Assembly (NCBI RefSeq): GCF_000472425.1 | Contig: NZ_AXAI01000013.1 | Span: 146,001 to 210,000 of the forward strand | Length of the DNA stretch: 64,000 bases | Direction of reading: 5' to 3' | Source of the DNA: Bradyrhizobium sp. Tv2a-2 | GTDB taxonomy: Bacteria; Pseudomonadota; Alphaproteobacteria; Rhizobiales; Xanthobacteraceae | Shown here: positions 34,131 through 44,900 of the stretch, one piece after another | How positions within the stretch are numbered: position 1 is the stretch's first letter | Layout of the letters: every line of letters starts with the position of its first letter | Position numbers and translations under genes: made by a program | Notes under the pieces: model-generated | Told to the model about the DNA's origin: nothing | What the model saw: only the letters and a program-made list of their open reading frames with translations | Databases searched by the model: none

Positions 34131-34856
34131 TCACGGTGTCGGCACCGGCCATGGCCGCATCACGATCGGCAATCCACCGGGAATTCCGCTGCCGTCGGCG
34201 ATTGCAAGGCGATGCCGGGTCGATGGCGAGAGCCTGGTAAAGTGCCAGCGCTGCGGATCGTCATCGATTTCGTCCGTGAAGCTGATGGCGATTTTGTTGT
34301 CTGCAAGACTGATCGCAAACTGGTCGAGCGGGAGCTGCAAGCCGATGCCCATCGCCTTGATATAAGCTTCCTTCAGGGTCCAGTAATCGAAGAAGCGCTC
34401 GAACAGCTGATCCGGCGCAAGCCCGCGCAAAGCTTCGACCTCATCGGGAGCAAATGCGTGCTCCGCGATCTCCGGGATCGAGCCGCGCGGTTCCATTCGC
34501 TCGACGTCCAGGCCAACCGCCTCGACACGCGAGATCGCACAAGCCACACAGCCCTCGGTGTGGGACAGGCTGAAATAGATCGGCCTCGCGATACCGGGCG
34601 CGGCAACGAAGGGCCTGCCATGCGGCCCGACCACAAAGGACCAATCAGCGGGCGCGACCGCAGGCTCTGAATTCGACAGCGCAACGCGTAACAGCCCGTG
34701 CGCGAACGTGTAGAGGCGCTGGTGGCGCTCATGCACAAAACACCCGGCGCGATGTCGTTCTTCAGCGGAGAGGAGCATCCGGCAGGATTCAAGAGCCTGT
34801 TCGGTGTCGATGGCCGCGATCAGGCCGACATAGAGCTCGATGCCTTCGCCTGCCAT
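34131..34856 (-). CDS. Sfp-type 4'-phosphopantetheinyl transferase
   Basis: A 241-residue enzyme that transfers phosphopantetheine from CoA to a serine of carrier domains. Both family signatures are intact: GLDVERMEP (Mg-binding Asp and Glu) near residue 115 and YWTLKEAYIKAMGIG near 165; FSLSHTEG supplies the conserved histidine. The Sfp type has broad specificity and serves secondary metabolism. It lies downstream of the NRPS on the same strand and would activate both of its PCP domains, and perhaps the ACP at 2994. The ATG at 34856 gives the usual length; upstream ATGs at 34889 and 34913 would add residues without similarity. Confidence 0.9.
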   Translation of the reverse strand: MAGEGIELYVGLIAAIDTEQALESCRMLLSAEERHRAGCFVHERHQRLYTFAHGLLRVALSNSEPAVAPADWSFVVGPHGRPFVAAPGIARPIYFSLSHTEGCVACAISRVEAVGLDVERMEPRGSIPEIAEHAFAPDEVEALRGLAPDQLFERFFDYWTLKEAYIKAMGIGLQLPLDQFAISLADNKIAISFTDEIDDDPQRWHFTRLSPSTRHRLAIADGSGIPGGLPIVMRPWPVPTP

Positions 34857-35072
34857 GCAGCTCTTGCCCAACACACCGCCAGAAGACATTGCAGCGAGAC
34901 ATTTGAGGAACATTGCCGACCTGCGGCAGTCTACCTGCACGCGATAACCGGCAATGCCGGCTGGTCCGTTCGGGCGAACCGCCGGCATTGTCCCGTTGGC
35001 ATCGATTCCGGCGCACGATTCAAATGCATACGCGCGTAACCGACAAGCGTTCGCAAGTAAGCTCGCGATAGC

Positions 35073-35246
35073 TTACTTCTTCTTGCTCTTCTTCTTTTTC
35101 GGCTTCTTCTTCAGGGCAGAAAGAGCCTTGTTGGCATCGCGCAACGCGTCCTGCAGCTCCTTCTTTTGCTTCCGCAGCAATTCCGTCAGCGCTTTCCTCT
35201 CGTCGTCGGACAGACCGCTGAAATCGATATACTTGGCATAGCCCAT
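35073..35246 (-). CDS. Small helical peptide with polylysine tail
   Basis: A 57-residue protein. Residues 1-12 are MGYAKYIDFSGL, residues about 13-46 form an amphipathic, heptad-like helix rich in Leu, Lys, Glu and Asp, and the last 12 residues contain ten lysines. GGGGT precedes the ATG at 35246; an upstream ATG at 35261 would add five residues. It sits between the NRPS (130 bases upstream) and the PPTase (216 bases downstream), all on the minus strand. No known domain was recognised. It could bind nucleic acid or acidic lipid; a role as acceptor or partner of the NRPS is speculative. Confidence 0.6.
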   Translation of the reverse strand: MGYAKYIDFSGLSDDERKALTELLRKQKKELQDALRDANKALSALKKKPKKKKSKKK

Positions 35247-35375
35247 AGTATGACCCCGCATTTAAATGCGCGTGTGGACGAAAGTGGCAATTATGTTGCT
35301 CGTTATGAGCGAAGAATCAAGTCCGCAAGCGGTGTTCAAACAACCGATGTGGTCCACCACCCTTACGCGAGACAA

Positions 35376-38300
35376 TCAGGCCGCTTTGCGGCCGAGCAGC
35401 CGCGCCAGGGGCATGTCGGGATGCGCGGCCGCGCTTGAAAGGATCGCAGCATAACTTTCCATCCATTGCATGATGGCTCGCTCGCCAAACGACTCGCTCT
35501 TATAGACGCATGAGCCAGTTATGCCGGACCGCCGCTCCTTCAACATCAGCGACAGCCAGGTCTGGTCGATCGGCAGCACCGGCTGTCCTTCCCGATGAAC
35601 ACGACCGAACGACCGTACCGTAACATCGGACAGCTTGAGCGGCTGACGCAACGGATTTTGCAGCGTGAAATAGACCTGGATCAGGAATGCGGGATCGATA
35701 CTCTCCTCCTCGGCCAAGCGTGCAACAAGGATGTTGAAGGGAAGCTGCTGCCGCGCATGCGCTTCCAGCACGCTCCTTCGTACGCGGGCAAAGGCCTCCA
35801 CGAAGGAGAGCTCCGGTTTCAATTCGGTGCGAACGATCACCGTGTTCTCGAACGGTCCGATCACGCGTTCCATGTCGGTGGGGGTGCGGTTGGCCATGGC
35901 AGTGGCAACGCAAAGATCGGTGCGGCCGGTGCGCAGCAACAACAGCACTTTCAGGCCGGTCAGAAGGCCCATGAACAGCGTGCCGTTCTGTCCTGCGCTG
36001 AACCTGGTCAACCGGGTGACCAGGCCATTTTGCAGCTCAAGCGGCTGATGCGCGGTCGGCGTGCCCAGACCGGGCCTGCGACGGCTAGCCGTCTCGCCAA
36101 AAACTGGCGCAACGCCGCGCAGATTCTCTCGCCAATAGGCAAGCTGCAACGCTGCCTCGTCCGTGCCGCACCACTGGCGCTGCCAGCGCGCAAAATCCGA
36201 GAAGGGGCGCGCCGCCACGACCGGCGGCCGTGACCGGCGCCCTCTCAAAGAGGAATAGGCTTTCGCTATCTCCTCGAACAACAGGCCGATCGACCAGCCG
36301 TCGGCAACGGCATGATGGAAGGTCAGGAGCAGCAGATGGTCGGCCGATGAGAGGCGCAGCAAGCGGGCGCGAAGCAACGGCGCGCGCGAGGGATCGATCG
36401 GCTCCCACGCCTCCTGCTCAGCGAAAAGCTTCGCCCGCTTCAGGTTCAGCCGCCTGACACGCTCGTCCGCGCCCGCATCCATGTCGATCACTTCGAGCAA
36501 GGGACCGACGGCGCCACGCGCCGCGACGCGGGCAACCACTGCCTCACCCTCCAAATCGAACGCCGTGCGCAGCGCCTCATGCCGCCGGACGACCTGGACC
36601 AGAGCCTTTTTCAATGCCGCGAGGTCGAGCGGCCCCTCCAGCCGCAGGGCAAAGGGCAGGTTGAACTGCGGCAGGCCGGGAAGTTCGCGCTCGGCGCCCA
36701 TCATCTGGTCCTGAGTGAAGGACGGCAGGCCGGGCCCGGCTTCCGTTAGGCCTCTGATGTCCAGCGACGGCGCGAGCGTGCGCATCGCGAGCGCCGCATC
36801 GATGCGCCTTGCCAGCCGCTCCACCGTCGGCGCCTCGAAGATGGTCTTGATCGGGAGCGACACGCCGAACGCACGCGCGATGCGGCCCATGACCTGGCCG
36901 GCAAGCAGCGAATGTCCCCCGAGATCGAAGAAATTGTCGCTGGGACCGACGCGCCGAAGGCTGAGCAGATCGCTCCAGATCCGGGACAACGTCTGCTCGG
37001 TCGCATGCCGCGCCAGTACGCTCGTGGCCACTCCGCTCTCTTCAGCCGCCGGCCGCGATGGCGCCTGCAGCGCCGACCGGTCGACTTTGCCATGGGCGTT
37101 GAGCGGCAGCCGATCAAGGAACAGGAAGGCGGCAGGAATCGCATGCACCGGCAGCCGGATCTTAAGGAAATCGCGCAAGCCGGCGGCATTGGGAGATCTC
37201 GCGGCGTTGGCCACGACATAGGCAACAAGCCGTGCCTCGCCGCTTGCATCGCGGCGCAACTCCGCAATGGCCTCGCGCACATCCGGATGATCGAGCAGGA
37301 CGTGCTCGATCTCCTTGAGCTCGATCCGGTAGCCGCGGATCTTCACCTGCTGGTCGGCGCGGCCCAGGCATTCCAGTATCCCGTCCGCACGCCAGCGCGC
37401 GAGATCGCCGGTGCGGTATAGCCGCGCCTCGGCGCGGGCCGAGAACGGATCGGGCAGAAAGCGCGCCCTGGTCAGCGCGGGATCATTGAGATAGCAGCGG
37501 GCCACACCGGCGCCGCCGATATAGAGTTCGCCGATTGCCCCGGTCGGTACCGGCTGGAGATGTTGATCGAGGACATAGGCATTAGTGTTGGGCAGAGGGC
37601 GGCCGACGGGCACTGTGGCGGTCGCGAGCGATGCAGCGGTGATGCGGTGCAGCGACACATCGTCCGAGCACTCCGAGGCGCCATAGGCGTTGATCAGCGG
37701 CACGGACGGGAAACGCCCGAACCAGGCACGGCAGAGATCAGCGGTAAGCGGTTCGCCGGTCGAGATCAGCAGCCTGAGCCGCGAGAACGCCTGCTGTATC
37801 GGCTTCTCATCGGCGCGCTCAACAACGACACGCAACAGGGACGGAACGATCTGCAGCACCGTCACGCCTTCGCGCATGATTTCGCGCGCCAGCAGCAGCG
37901 GGTCCCGCACGATGGCATCCGCGCAGATATGAACACGGGCGCCGACCATGGGTCCGGCGAGGAACTGCCACATCGAGATGACAAAACTCTGCGGCGCGGT
38001 CTGTGCGATGACGTCGTGCCGCGACAGATCGAGCTCGGCAATCATGGATGCAAGATGGTTGGCGAGCCCACGCTGCTCGATCATCACGCCTTTCGGAGTG
38101 CCCGATGAGCCCGAGGTATGGATGACGTAGGCCAAGCTGGATGGAGCGCGGCGTACCGGCGCGGTTCGCTTTGGCGGCACCTTTGCGGCGACATCCTCGA
38201 GCTTGACGGTCAGCATGCGCGGTGCGGCGGCGGGGGCCGCGGATCGAACCTCTCGCAGTTTCCTCGCGCAGCTTCTCGCCACCACGATCACGCACGGATC

Positions 38301-41300
38301 GCTTGACTCCAGCATGCTTGCAAGCCGCGCCGAGGCTTGAGCGGGATCGAGCGAGACAAAGGCCGCGCCGATACGTTGCACGGCAATCATCGCAGCAAGC
38401 AGGTCGGCGCTCCGCTCCACGAGCAGGGCGACGACCATCTCCGCGCCGACGCCAAGGCGCGATAGCACGTGCGCAATGGCGCGGCTGCGGCGGTCGAGCC
38501 TGCTGTAGCTTAGCCGCTGCCGTGCTCCGGAGACCGCGACCGCCCTCGGCGCGCGCTTCACCTGTCGCGTGAAGCTGCCCGAAAAATTGCCGCGCCTCGC
38601 GGTATCGGTCGCAGCACCGTTCCAACCGGTAACAAGCCGGTGCCGCTCCGCCGCCGGCAGCATGGCCAGGCGCGAAATCCGCTCTTGCGGGTCCGCCGTG
38701 ATGCTCCTCAGGAGCACCTCGAACTGCGCCGCCATCCGCACGATGGTGGAAGCCTCGAACAGGTCGGTTGCGTACTCGAAGAAGCCGTGGAATTCGCCGT
38801 CGATCTCCGTAAGCTCCAGCGTGATATCGAAGCGTGAAATCCGCTGATCGATCTCCATTCGCGCAACCGACAATCCCGGAAAATCGGCCGCCTCGATCGA
38901 GGCGTTCTGCAGGACGAACATCACCTGGAACAGCGGCGTGGCATTGCGGCTGCGCGCGACCTGCAGCGAACGCAAAATCTCCTCGATCGGCAGATCCTGG
39001 TTGCGATACGCTTCCAGCGTGACCTGACGCACCCGCCGCAAGACTTCCGCGAAGCCGGGCTCGCCTGACAGCTCGGTGCGTAACACGATGGTGTTGGCGA
39101 ACAACCCGATCAGCCGCTCGGCCTCGATCCGGTTGCGGTTCGCGATCAGCGAGCCCACGGCGAGATCTTCATGCCCGGTCAGGCGGTACAACAGGCACTG
39201 AAACGCTGCGAGCAGCGTCATGAACGGGGTGACGCTCTGCGATTGGCTGAGGGACCGGATAGCGGCCGACAGCGCGCGCGAAATCCTGAGGTCGTGCCGT
39301 GCACCGCGGCCGCTCCAGACGTCAGGGCGCGGCCGGTCGCTGCGCAGCGGCAAGGTGGTGACGCCGTCGAGCTTCCAGCGCCAGTAGCTCAGCTGCTCCT
39401 TTGCGGCTTCCGTTTGCGCCCAGCCATGCTGCCAGGCTGCAAAGTCGCGATACTGGTAAGGCGACTGCGGCAACGCCGCAGGTTGTCCCGCGCGGATCGC
39501 CGTATAATGCGCCGCGAGCTCCTGCCAGAACAGGCGCTGCGACCAGCCATCGGTCGCAAGATGATGAATGACGACGATCAGGGCATGGTCGGTTTTGCCG
39601 AAATCGAGCAGTACGACGCGAAGCGGCGGCTCGCTCTCGAGCCTGAAGGCGTGGTGCGCAAGCCGCATCGCCTCGCGCCGGATCAGGCCTGCACGGCTGA
39701 CGCGCGCGCAGGACCTTGCGTCCACGCGTTCGAGCTGCGGCGCCGTCGGGTGTGCGGTCTGGACCAGCTCGCCCTGCGCTTCTGCGAATGTCGCACGCAA
39801 AATATCATGCCGCGCGCACACTGCGTCGAGACTCGCCTGCAGGGCAACAACATCGAGTGGGCCGGACAGGCGCGCCACTTCGAGAATATTGTAGTTGTAT
39901 TCGGTCGGATCGAGCGCGGAGAGGAGATACATGCGCTGCTGCTGGAACGACAGCGGCGCATGGGCCTCGCGCGCTTCCGCACTCCGCCAGAGCGGTGCGC
40001 CCTCGCCGCGGCGCTGGGCTGCGGATTGCAGCCGGTCGGCAAGGGCAGCGACTGTCGGCGCGTCGAACACGTCGCCGAACGACAGATGAACGCCAAGCTG
40101 GCCGCGCAGTCGCGACAGCATCTGGGTCACAACAAGGGAATCCGCGCCGAGCGCAAAGACGTCCTGGTCGACACCGATCCGCGGAATCTCCAGCAGCTTC
40201 GCCCACAGGCCGGTGAGAAACGACTCCAGCTCCGAGCGCGGCCGGCGGAGTTGCGCGTCATCATCGCCGCCTGCGATCAGGCCGGCCAGCTCGCCACGCT
40301 TGATCTTGCCGCTGGCACCTTTCGGGATCTCCGGCACGATGCGGATCAGGCTCGGCACCTTGTAGGCGGCCAGACGCTGGCGCACGAATTGCCGAAGCTC
40401 GGACGCGCTCGCCGCACGGTTCGGGCGCAAGGTGACGACGGCGGCAACGTTTTCGCCGAGCTTCTTGTGCGGGATTGCAAAGGCACCAGCCTCCAGCACA
40501 TCGGCGTGGCTCAGCAGCACCTCTTCCACTTCCGACGGCGAGACCTTCTGACCGCCGCGGTTGATGACATCCTTGATGCGGCCGACGATGAAGAGATAGC
40601 CGTCGGCGTCGAGATAGCCGAGGTCGCCGGTCCGGAACCAGCCGTCACCGAACGCCGCATTCGTCGCTTCGGGGTCGTTGTAATAGCCCCTGGTCATCGT
40701 GGGGCCGCGCAGCACGATCTCGCCGTGCTCGCCGATCGGCACCATCTGTCCTTCGCCGTCATGGATCGCGATCTCGGGACCTGCGGCACGGCCGACTGAA
40801 CCTGTCTTGCGTAGCTCGCGCGGATTGGCCGCGATCTGCGAGGCGCCTTCGGTCATGCCGTAGGTCTCGATGACGGGAACGCCGAACAGTCTTTCCAACC
40901 CTTCGAGCGTGGCCGGCGCGAGAGATGCGGAGGCCGAGCGGATCAGGCGCAAGCTGGTTTGGGGCGCAGGGCCGTCTTTCGCGGCCGACAAAAGCGCACG
41001 GTGGATGGTCGGCACCGCGGTGTACCAGGTCGGGCCAAACTCCTTCAGCCAGCCGAAGAAAGACACGGCATCGAAGCCGGAGGTGAGGATCACGCTCGAT
41101 CCGGCGGCAAGCGCGGTGAGCAGTCCCGAGATCAGGCCGTGGGCATGGAACAGCGGAAGAACGTTGAGCAGACGGTCTTCCGCTACCAGCGACAGCACCG
41201 CACCGGCGTTGTAGGCCGAAAGGCAGACGCTCGCCTGCGTCAGTGGCACCATCTTCGGGCGCGCCGCCGTGCCCGAAGTCAACAGAATGAAGGCGTCGTC

Positions 41301-41834
41301 GTCCCGCCCCGACGGGCCCTGCGTGACCCCAGGCCCAACGGCTGGGCCAACCAGCTCGAAGGCGCCAAGGCCTTCGCTCGCGCGCGGCAGGAGGTCTATG
41401 ACCGCGATGCCGAGTTCGCGCGCCACCTCGCGGCTTGCCGATTTCATGTCGGCACGGATGACCAGCGCGGCGAGCTTGAGATCGGCGAAGTACCGCTTCA
41501 GCTCGTCAGCCGTATAGTCGGGATTGACCGGTACACAGGTCGCGGCCGCTGCCACCGCAAGCAGCGCGAGCCCGTGTTCCGCTCCGCGGGGCATCACCAC
41601 TGCGACCCGATCGGCCGCGGCAATACCGAACCGGCGCAGCTGCGCAACCGTTCCGAAGGTCCGCTGAGCCAGCTCGGCATAGGCCAGGGGCGCATGGCCG
41701 GGCGCCAGCACTGCAACCTTACCGGGAGCCGTGGTGGCATGGAAATCCACAAGATTTGCGATGCAGGAATAGATTTGGCTGCCGGCGCCCTTGCCAGACG
41801 ACCCCAGCAGCGATGAAGTTGCAACGTCCGACAA
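35376..41834 (-). CDS. Nonribosomal peptide synthetase, A-PCP-C-A-PCP-C
   Basis: A 2152-residue multidomain enzyme. A1 (about 30-515) has ILLTSGTAARPK near 183 and catalytic Lys510; its body resembles oxalyl-CoA-synthetase/FadD-like ligases (YGMTEGASQIAANP), suggesting a carboxylic-acid starter. PCP1 carries Ser566. C1 (628-1050) has intact HHLATDG at 757. A2 (1085-1590) has VIHTSGSSGTPKG and Lys1583, PCP2 carries Ser1642 in LGGHS, and C2 (1700-2140) has intact HHAVADG at 1840. There is no thioesterase or reductase, so C2 may release the chain onto a free amine or alcohol. The start is a TTG with AAAGG seven bases upstream. The gene diverges from a large cyclase/ATPase gene. Confidence 0.9.
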   Translation of the reverse strand: MSDVATSSLLGSSGKGAGSQIYSCIANLVDFHATTAPGKVAVLAPGHAPLAYAELAQRTFGTVAQLRRFGIAAADRVAVVMPRGAEHGLALLAVAAAATCVPVNPDYTADELKRYFADLKLAALVIRADMKSASREVARELGIAVIDLLPRASEGLGAFELVGPAVGPGVTQGPSGRDDDAFILLTSGTAARPKMVPLTQASVCLSAYNAGAVLSLVAEDRLLNVLPLFHAHGLISGLLTALAAGSSVILTSGFDAVSFFGWLKEFGPTWYTAVPTIHRALLSAAKDGPAPQTSLRLIRSASASLAPATLEGLERLFGVPVIETYGMTEGASQIAANPRELRKTGSVGRAAGPEIAIHDGEGQMVPIGEHGEIVLRGPTMTRGYYNDPEATNAAFGDGWFRTGDLGYLDADGYLFIVGRIKDVINRGGQKVSPSEVEEVLLSHADVLEAGAFAIPHKKLGENVAAVVTLRPNRAASASELRQFVRQRLAAYKVPSLIRIVPEIPKGASGKIKRGELAGLIAGGDDDAQLRRPRSELESFLTGLWAKLLEIPRIGVDQDVFALGADSLVVTQMLSRLRGQLGVHLSFGDVFDAPTVAALADRLQSAAQRRGEGAPLWRSAEAREAHAPLSFQQQRMYLLSALDPTEYNYNILEVARLSGPLDVVALQASLDAVCARHDILRATFAEAQGELVQTAHPTAPQLERVDARSCARVSRAGLIRREAMRLAHHAFRLESEPPLRVVLLDFGKTDHALIVVIHHLATDGWSQRLFWQELAAHYTAIRAGQPAALPQSPYQYRDFAAWQHGWAQTEAAKEQLSYWRWKLDGVTTLPLRSDRPRPDVWSGRGARHDLRISRALSAAIRSLSQSQSVTPFMTLLAAFQCLLYRLTGHEDLAVGSLIANRNRIEAERLIGLFANTIVLRTELSGEPGFAEVLRRVRQVTLEAYRNQDLPIEEILRSLQVARSRNATPLFQVMFVLQNASIEAADFPGLSVARMEIDQRISRFDITLELTEIDGEFHGFFEYATDLFEASTIVRMAAQFEVLLRSITADPQERISRLAMLPAAERHRLVTGWNGAATDTARRGNFSGSFTRQVKRAPRAVAVSGARQRLSYSRLDRRSRAIAHVLSRLGVGAEMVVALLVERSADLLAAMIAVQRIGAAFVSLDPAQASARLASMLESSDPCVIVVARSCARKLREVRSAAPAAAPRMLTVKLEDVAAKVPPKRTAPVRRAPSSLAYVIHTSGSSGTPKGVMIEQRGLANHLASMIAELDLSRHDVIAQTAPQSFVISMWQFLAGPMVGARVHICADAIVRDPLLLAREIMREGVTVLQIVPSLLRVVVERADEKPIQQAFSRLRLLISTGEPLTADLCRAWFGRFPSVPLINAYGASECSDDVSLHRITAASLATATVPVGRPLPNTNAYVLDQHLQPVPTGAIGELYIGGAGVARCYLNDPALTRARFLPDPFSARAEARLYRTGDLARWRADGILECLGRADQQVKIRGYRIELKEIEHVLLDHPDVREAIAELRRDASGEARLVAYVVANAARSPNAAGLRDFLKIRLPVHAIPAAFLFLDRLPLNAHGKVDRSALQAPSRPAAEESGVATSVLARHATEQTLSRIWSDLLSLRRVGPSDNFFDLGGHSLLAGQVMGRIARAFGVSLPIKTIFEAPTVERLARRIDAALAMRTLAPSLDIRGLTEAGPGLPSFTQDQMMGAERELPGLPQFNLPFALRLEGPLDLAALKKALVQVVRRHEALRTAFDLEGEAVVARVAARGAVGPLLEVIDMDAGADERVRRLNLKRAKLFAEQEAWEPIDPSRAPLLRARLLRLSSADHLLLLTFHHAVADGWSIGLLFEEIAKAYSSLRGRRSRPPVVAARPFSDFARWQRQWCGTDEAALQLAYWRENLRGVAPVFGETASRRRPGLGTPTAHQPLELQNGLVTRLTRFSAGQNGTLFMGLLTGLKVLLLLRTGRTDLCVATAMANRTPTDMERVIGPFENTVIVRTELKPELSFVEAFARVRRSVLEAHARQQLPFNILVARLAEEESIDPAFLIQVYFTLQNPLRQPLKLSDVTVRSFGRVHREGQPVLPIDQTWLSLMLKERRSGITGSCVYKSESFGERAIMQWMESYAAILSSAAAHPDMPLARLLGRKAA

Positions 41835-41995
41835 TCGCTTGCCTTTTTTGCTTGGGGTTTGATTGGGGTAGACTATTCTTCTAGAACTTGACGAAGGCGT
41901 CCAGTGCGAGGTGAGGCGAGGTCCCCATATCCATGGCCAATGTTTCTTGGCCCGGGCCTTGCAGCCTCCGATGGCAGACAGTCGGACGGATCACC

Positions 41996-44900
41996 ATGCT
42001 GGAGAATGAGCCTCGCGCTCAGACGGAAAGCGGCTTGAAACAGTGGCTCGAGGACAATGGTCTCGGCCAATATGCTGATCTTTTCCAGCAACATCGCATC
42101 GATCTCGACGTCATCCCTGACCTGACCGAGCAGGATCTTGCCGAGCTTGGGCTGGTGCTCGGCGACCGCAAGCGCCTGCAGCGCGCCATCGCAACGCTGC
42201 CGCGATCGACGGCCGCCGAGCAGCCGGAAGCCGGCGGCGCCGAGCGCAGCGGGACCGGCGCCGAACGGCGCCAGATCACCGCGATGTTTTGCGACATGGT
42301 CGGCTCGACTTCGCTGTCGGAGAAGTTCGACCCCGAAGACGTGCGCGACATGATCGCGAGCTTCAGGGAGAACTGCGTTCGCGTGGTGCGGCATTACGAG
42401 GGCTTTGCCGCCCGTTATGTCGGTGACGGCATTTTGATTTATTTCGGCTATCCAATCGCGCATGAGGACGATGCGGAGCGCGCGGTGCGCGCCGGCCTCG
42501 ACATCGCCCAGGTCCTGTCGACCGCCACGACCAGCGAGAGCGGCGGCAACCATGCAGCGGCCGTCCGCATCGGCATCGCCACAGGTCTCGCGGTGGTCGG
42601 CGATCTCATTGGGCAGGGCACGGAGGAGCGCGATTCCGCGGTCGGCGAGACGCTGAACCTCGCCGCGCGGCTGCAGGGGCTCGCCGCGCCCAACGGCGTC
42701 GTCATTGCCGCCTCGACGCAATCCCTGCTGCGCGGAAAGTTCGATTACCTCGATCTCGGCGCGCAGGCTCTGAAGGGAATCACCGGCAAGGTCCCGGCCT
42801 GGCAGGTGGTACGGCCCTCACGGGCGGAAACGCGCTTTGCCGCTGTCACCGGCTCCCGGCTGACGCCGCTCGTCAACCGCACCGAGGAGATGGCGCTGCT
42901 GCTGGGACGCTGGCTGCAGGCCAAGGACGGCAGGGGCCAGGTCGTGGTGCTCTCGGGAGAACCGGGCATCGGCAAATCCCGTATCGTCCAGGAGCTGCGC
43001 GAGCGAATGAATGGCGGCCCGCACCGCCGGGTCTCGTTCCAGTGCTCGCCCTACTACACCTCGACCGCCTTTCATCCTTTCATCGAGCAGCTCAAGCTCG
43101 CGCTGGAGCTCGACCGCGAAAACTCGCCGGCGCACGCGCTTGCCAGTCTTGAAGCTGCGATTGCGGCGGCGGGCGGCGACGTGCAGGAGGCAACACCGGT
43201 TCTCGCCGCGCTGCTGTCGATCCCGACCGGCGACCGTCACAAGCCGATCGAGCTGTCGCCGCAGCAGCAGAAGGACGCAACCGTTGCCGCACTCGTCAAC
43301 CACCTCGTCGGATTGGCGCGCGAGCAGCCGCTCCTGATCGCGTTCGAGGATGCGCACTGGATTGATCCGAGCTCGCGCGAGGTGCTGGATCTGCTGGTGG
43401 AGAAGATCCAGGACGCACCCGTCTTGGTCATCGCCACCGGCCGCGCGGAGTTTCAGCCGAGCTGGAAGGCGCATTCGCACATCACCATCCTGGTGCTGAA
43501 CCGCTTGAGCCCGCATCTGCGCACGACCCTGGTCGAGCGCGTCGCTGGCAGCCGTGAGCTGCCGAAGGAGGTGGTGGACGACATCATCGTCAAGACCGAC
43601 GGCGTGCCGCTGTTCGTCGAGGAATTGACCAAGGCCGTGCTGGAATCTGACGTGCTGAAGGAGAGTCATGGCCGCTACGTGCTGTCCGGCCCGTGGCGGC
43701 AGCTCGCGATCCCGGCAACGCTGACCGATTCACTGATGGCTCGCCTCGACCGGATGGGCCCGTTCAAGCGGATCGCGCAGATCGGCGCCACTATCGGCCG
43801 CGAATTCTCCTACGAAATTCTTTGCGCGGTGGCGAACCTGCCGGAGACACAGATCGAGGCGGCGCTCAGCCATCTCGAGGATGCCGGCCTGATCGTCCGG
43901 TTTGGTTTCCCGCCGGACGCACTCTACTCCTTCAGGCATGTCATGATCCAGAACGCGGCGCATGACAGCCTGCTCAACAGCGAAAGACGCAGGCTGCACG
44001 CGCAGATCGCGCAGGTGCTGGCCGAGATGTATCCGGAAAAAGCCGAGCGCGAGCCGGAGCTTCTCGCCTATCACCTGACCGAATCGGGCCACGGCGAGCC
44101 GGCCGCCCGGCTCTGGCTCAAGGCCGGCAAGCAGGCCGGCATCGCCGGCGCCAATCTGGAGGCGATCGGCCATCTACGCCGCGGCCTCGACGTGGTGCAG
44201 GGGCATACCCGCATGCAGGATCGCGAGCAGATGGAGCTTGAGCTGCGCATCTCGCTCGGCACCGCGCTGATTGCGGCCAAGGGCTATCCCGCGCAGGAGG
44301 TCGACGAGAATTACACGCGGGCTGTCGAGCTTGGCCGCCAGAGTGGCGACGAGCAAAGGGTGTTTACGGCGACCCGCGGCCTATGGGTCAGCCACTTCAT
44401 TCGCGGCGACCTTACCCGCGCCCATGATCTGAGCGTCGACCTCATGAAGTTCGCAAGGCGCGTGCGCGGGATCAGCACCGAGCAGACGGTCTATCTCACC
44501 GAGGCCCATCGCTCCATTGCCATGACGACGCTATATCGCGGCCGCTTCCTGGTCGCTCATCATCATCTGCAGCGCTGCGTCGGCCTCTACAAGCCTGAGC
44601 TGCACAGCGGGCTGATGGAACGCACTGGCATCGATCCCAGCGTCGTCTCGCTCTCCTATCTCGGCTATGTGCTGTGGTTCCTCGGCTGCCCCGATACCGC
44701 GCGGCAGCACAGCGAGCAGGCGATCGCCAATGCCGGGCAGATCCGGCACCCGTTCACGCGCGCCTTTGCGCTCGTCTTCGGCGCCTATCTTTGCCAGCAT
44801 CTGCGCGACGTCGAGGGCACGCGGGATTATGCCAACGAGGCCATGATCATCGCGTCCGAGCATGGCTTTCTCCACTGGAAGCACCAGGCGACAATCCTGC

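Noticed and set aside
39171..40799. 542-codon plus-strand frame across the NRPS
   Set aside because: Antisense to PCP1, C1 and part of A1, whose catalytic motifs are all intact on the minus strand.
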